A stretch of DNA of 64,000 nt from contig CAKAKS010000072.1 in the NCBI GenBank assembly GCA_916700875.1, positions 38,892,614-38,956,613 on the forward strand. The letters are read 5' to 3'. Position 1 is the first letter of the stretch. Each line of letters starts with the position of its first letter. Source of the stretch: Sebastes aleutianus (lineage: Eukaryota > Chordata > Actinopteri > Perciformes > Sebastidae). Shown in pieces: positions 62,929 through 64,000 of this stretch. Under the pieces are notes generated by a model that was given only the letters and a program-made list of their open reading frames with translations, searched no databases and was not told the origin of the DNA. The translations under genes were made by a program, and so were the position numbers.

Positions 62929-62938
62929 GTATATGTAA
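62873..62938. repeat. Long (TA)n palindrome
   Basis: Three TA runs separated by ACAG and GTATA steps, bounded by GTTACATATA on the left and TATATGTAAC on the right, which are reverse complements. The whole stretch can extrude as a cruciform or hairpin. Confidence 0.9.
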
Positions 62939-63270
62939 CTCATTCATTGGACGGTTTTGGCGACAGTCATCCTGCACCATGTGCACTGCAGGGACCCCTG
63001 AGGTATAACCAGATTCTGGGGAAATGACAGCAAGTCATGCAGCACTTAACGTTTGTTTATTTATTGTTATATATCTTCTCTGGTGCCACAAATAGCTCAC
63101 AAAGTAATTCACTGGTTATAAGCTTTAGTTGTCGAGTCTGCAACTGGACCTCATTTGACATAAATAACGTAACAGGTAAAAACAGGTAAAAAATAACAGG
63201 GAGAAACAATACAGAAAAGAGGTGCCTTGTATCGTTATATTATGGGATAGTTGCTGTGGGATCTCTCAAC

Positions 63271-63980
63271 CCGTTCTCACCACGGATGTATTAAGAGAAC
63301 TGGATAGGCGTTGGAGGCGGGGTCCCGTTCACTCCTATGAAAGTTTCGGAAAAGTACCCGAATCTTCCGGCGATCTTCTGCATCCATTGGGCCCGAAGAG
63401 CAGGCGCAATAGAGTCCGCTTGGTCACATGGCTCGGTCACGGGGTCACAGCGAACTAGCTATTAGGAAAATTGGCATCGATGACCGGCGCGCTTCCTGGG
63501 GGCTTGTTTCTCACTCTCAACTCGTCAAATACTGACGCTTGGTCAGTGCCTGATACTGATACTGATGCACCGAGTTACCCATTAGTTTCTGTATGAGGCG
63601 CACCTGCCTTTCATCTAACTCCATCCATGTTATTATTAGACATTTGCAAACGATGTAGTATAAAGTTTAAGAAAGTCTGCATAAGACAGGTGGTAGGGGA
63701 GGTTGGACGGGTCAAACAAACACAGGATTATCACCCAGGAGACCGCTGATCGTGTCCTGCGTGAAACCAAGTCAAAGTTGACTTATTTCACTGTAGTTTT
63801 GTGACGTGTCTTACGCAGTTAACTAATGCCAGTTCCGTAACGAACGTACTTCTTTTTTACACAGAAAAATAACCCAAACTGTTATCTTTTAAGTAAAACC
63901 CAAATCAAAGTAGACCTACGTTGGAGGTTTATTTTGAAAATACACTATTTACGTTTTACGTAAGATTACGTTTATTTTTA
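63271..63980. repeat. Family B copy 8, interrupted
   Basis: CCGTTCTCAC at 63271 is cut by a 226-bp insert and the family B sequence resumes with TTCTCACTCTCAACTCGTC, ACTGACGCTTGGTCAGTGCC, GTCCTGCGTGAAACCAAG and CAGTTCCGTAACGAACG. Its far end is beyond or near the window edge. Confidence 0.8.
63281..63506. mobile_element. Family F insertion (226 bp) with 7-bp TSD
   Basis: The insert starts CACGGATGTATTAAGAGAAC and ends CTTCCTGGGGGCTTGT. It is flanked by TTCTCAC at 63274-63280 and 63507-63513. It splits an otherwise continuous family B terminus, so the boundaries are clear. There are no TIRs or poly-A. It is related to 34680-35185. The class is unknown. Confidence 0.8.
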
Positions 63981-64000
63981 ACGTATCACATATACGTTTG

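Larger units (their letters stand above)
61901..64000 (+). other. cacna1i: Start of intron 3 of cacna1i, continues beyond the window
   Basis: It begins GTGAGG. I searched all frames to 64000 for the expected next exon (M-V-E-Y-S-L-like, then the S4 R-x-x-R pattern) and did not see it. Contents are a TA palindrome at 62873 and a family B copy interrupted by a family F insert from 63271. 61910-62870 looks like unique intronic sequence. Confidence 0.85.

Noticed and set aside
1..64000. CRISPR arrays, phage genes, operons or an endogenous retrovirus
   Set aside because: The tandem arrays seen are simple-sequence or A-rich without unique spacers. No gag, pol or env-like frames or LTR pairs were found, and the gene structure is that of a vertebrate.

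Overview
This looks like nuclear DNA of a ray-finned fish, probably a percomorph. Supporting signs are long (CA)n/(GA)n microsatellites, very many short non-autonomous DNA transposons with terminal inverted repeats (TIRs), an L2-type LINE relic, a PIF/Harbinger relic, and one vertebrate gene with short exons and very long introns. The species call is inference. There are no bacterial or viral gene arrangements.

The only gene I can support is the 5' part of a T-type (low-voltage-activated) calcium channel alpha-1 subunit, best matched to cacna1i (Cav3.3), on the + strand. Three coding exons are readable. Exon 1 is 11978-12387 (start codon, acidic N-terminus and the conserved block before S1). 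Exon 2 is 54192-54303 (domain I S1 and the cysteine-rich S1-S2 loop). Exon 3 is 61767-61900 (S2, the S2-S3 loop and the start of S3). They join in frame to about 218 codons, and the gene runs off the right edge in the middle of domain I. A strong 3' splice site just before the start codon implies at least one upstream untranslated exon, which I could not locate.

The most striking point is the first coding intron, about 41.8 kb, which does not have GT-AG ends. It begins ATATCCTT and ends CCAC, with TCCTTAAC 16 nt before its end. These are the hallmarks of an AT-AC intron removed by the minor (U12) spliceosome. Only this junction restores the conserved S-P-W-F-E reading at the start of S1.

Layout: 1-11963 is upstream sequence with several MITE-like repeats and no recognised exon. 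12388-54191 is intron 1, a graveyard of at least six repeat families with nested insertions, a 1.4-kb A-rich tandem array, and broken helicase, L2 and Harbinger coding relics. 54304-61766 is intron 2 (GT-AG), with three copies of a hAT-like MITE, one of them next to a second MITE. 61901-64000 is the start of intron 3, with a TA palindrome and one transposon inserted into another. Stretches I scanned without seeing anything nameable include about 2500-4260, 14850-16400, 20000-21400, 22020-25400, 35190-38970, 41100-43000, 49160-50600 and 58170-60000.
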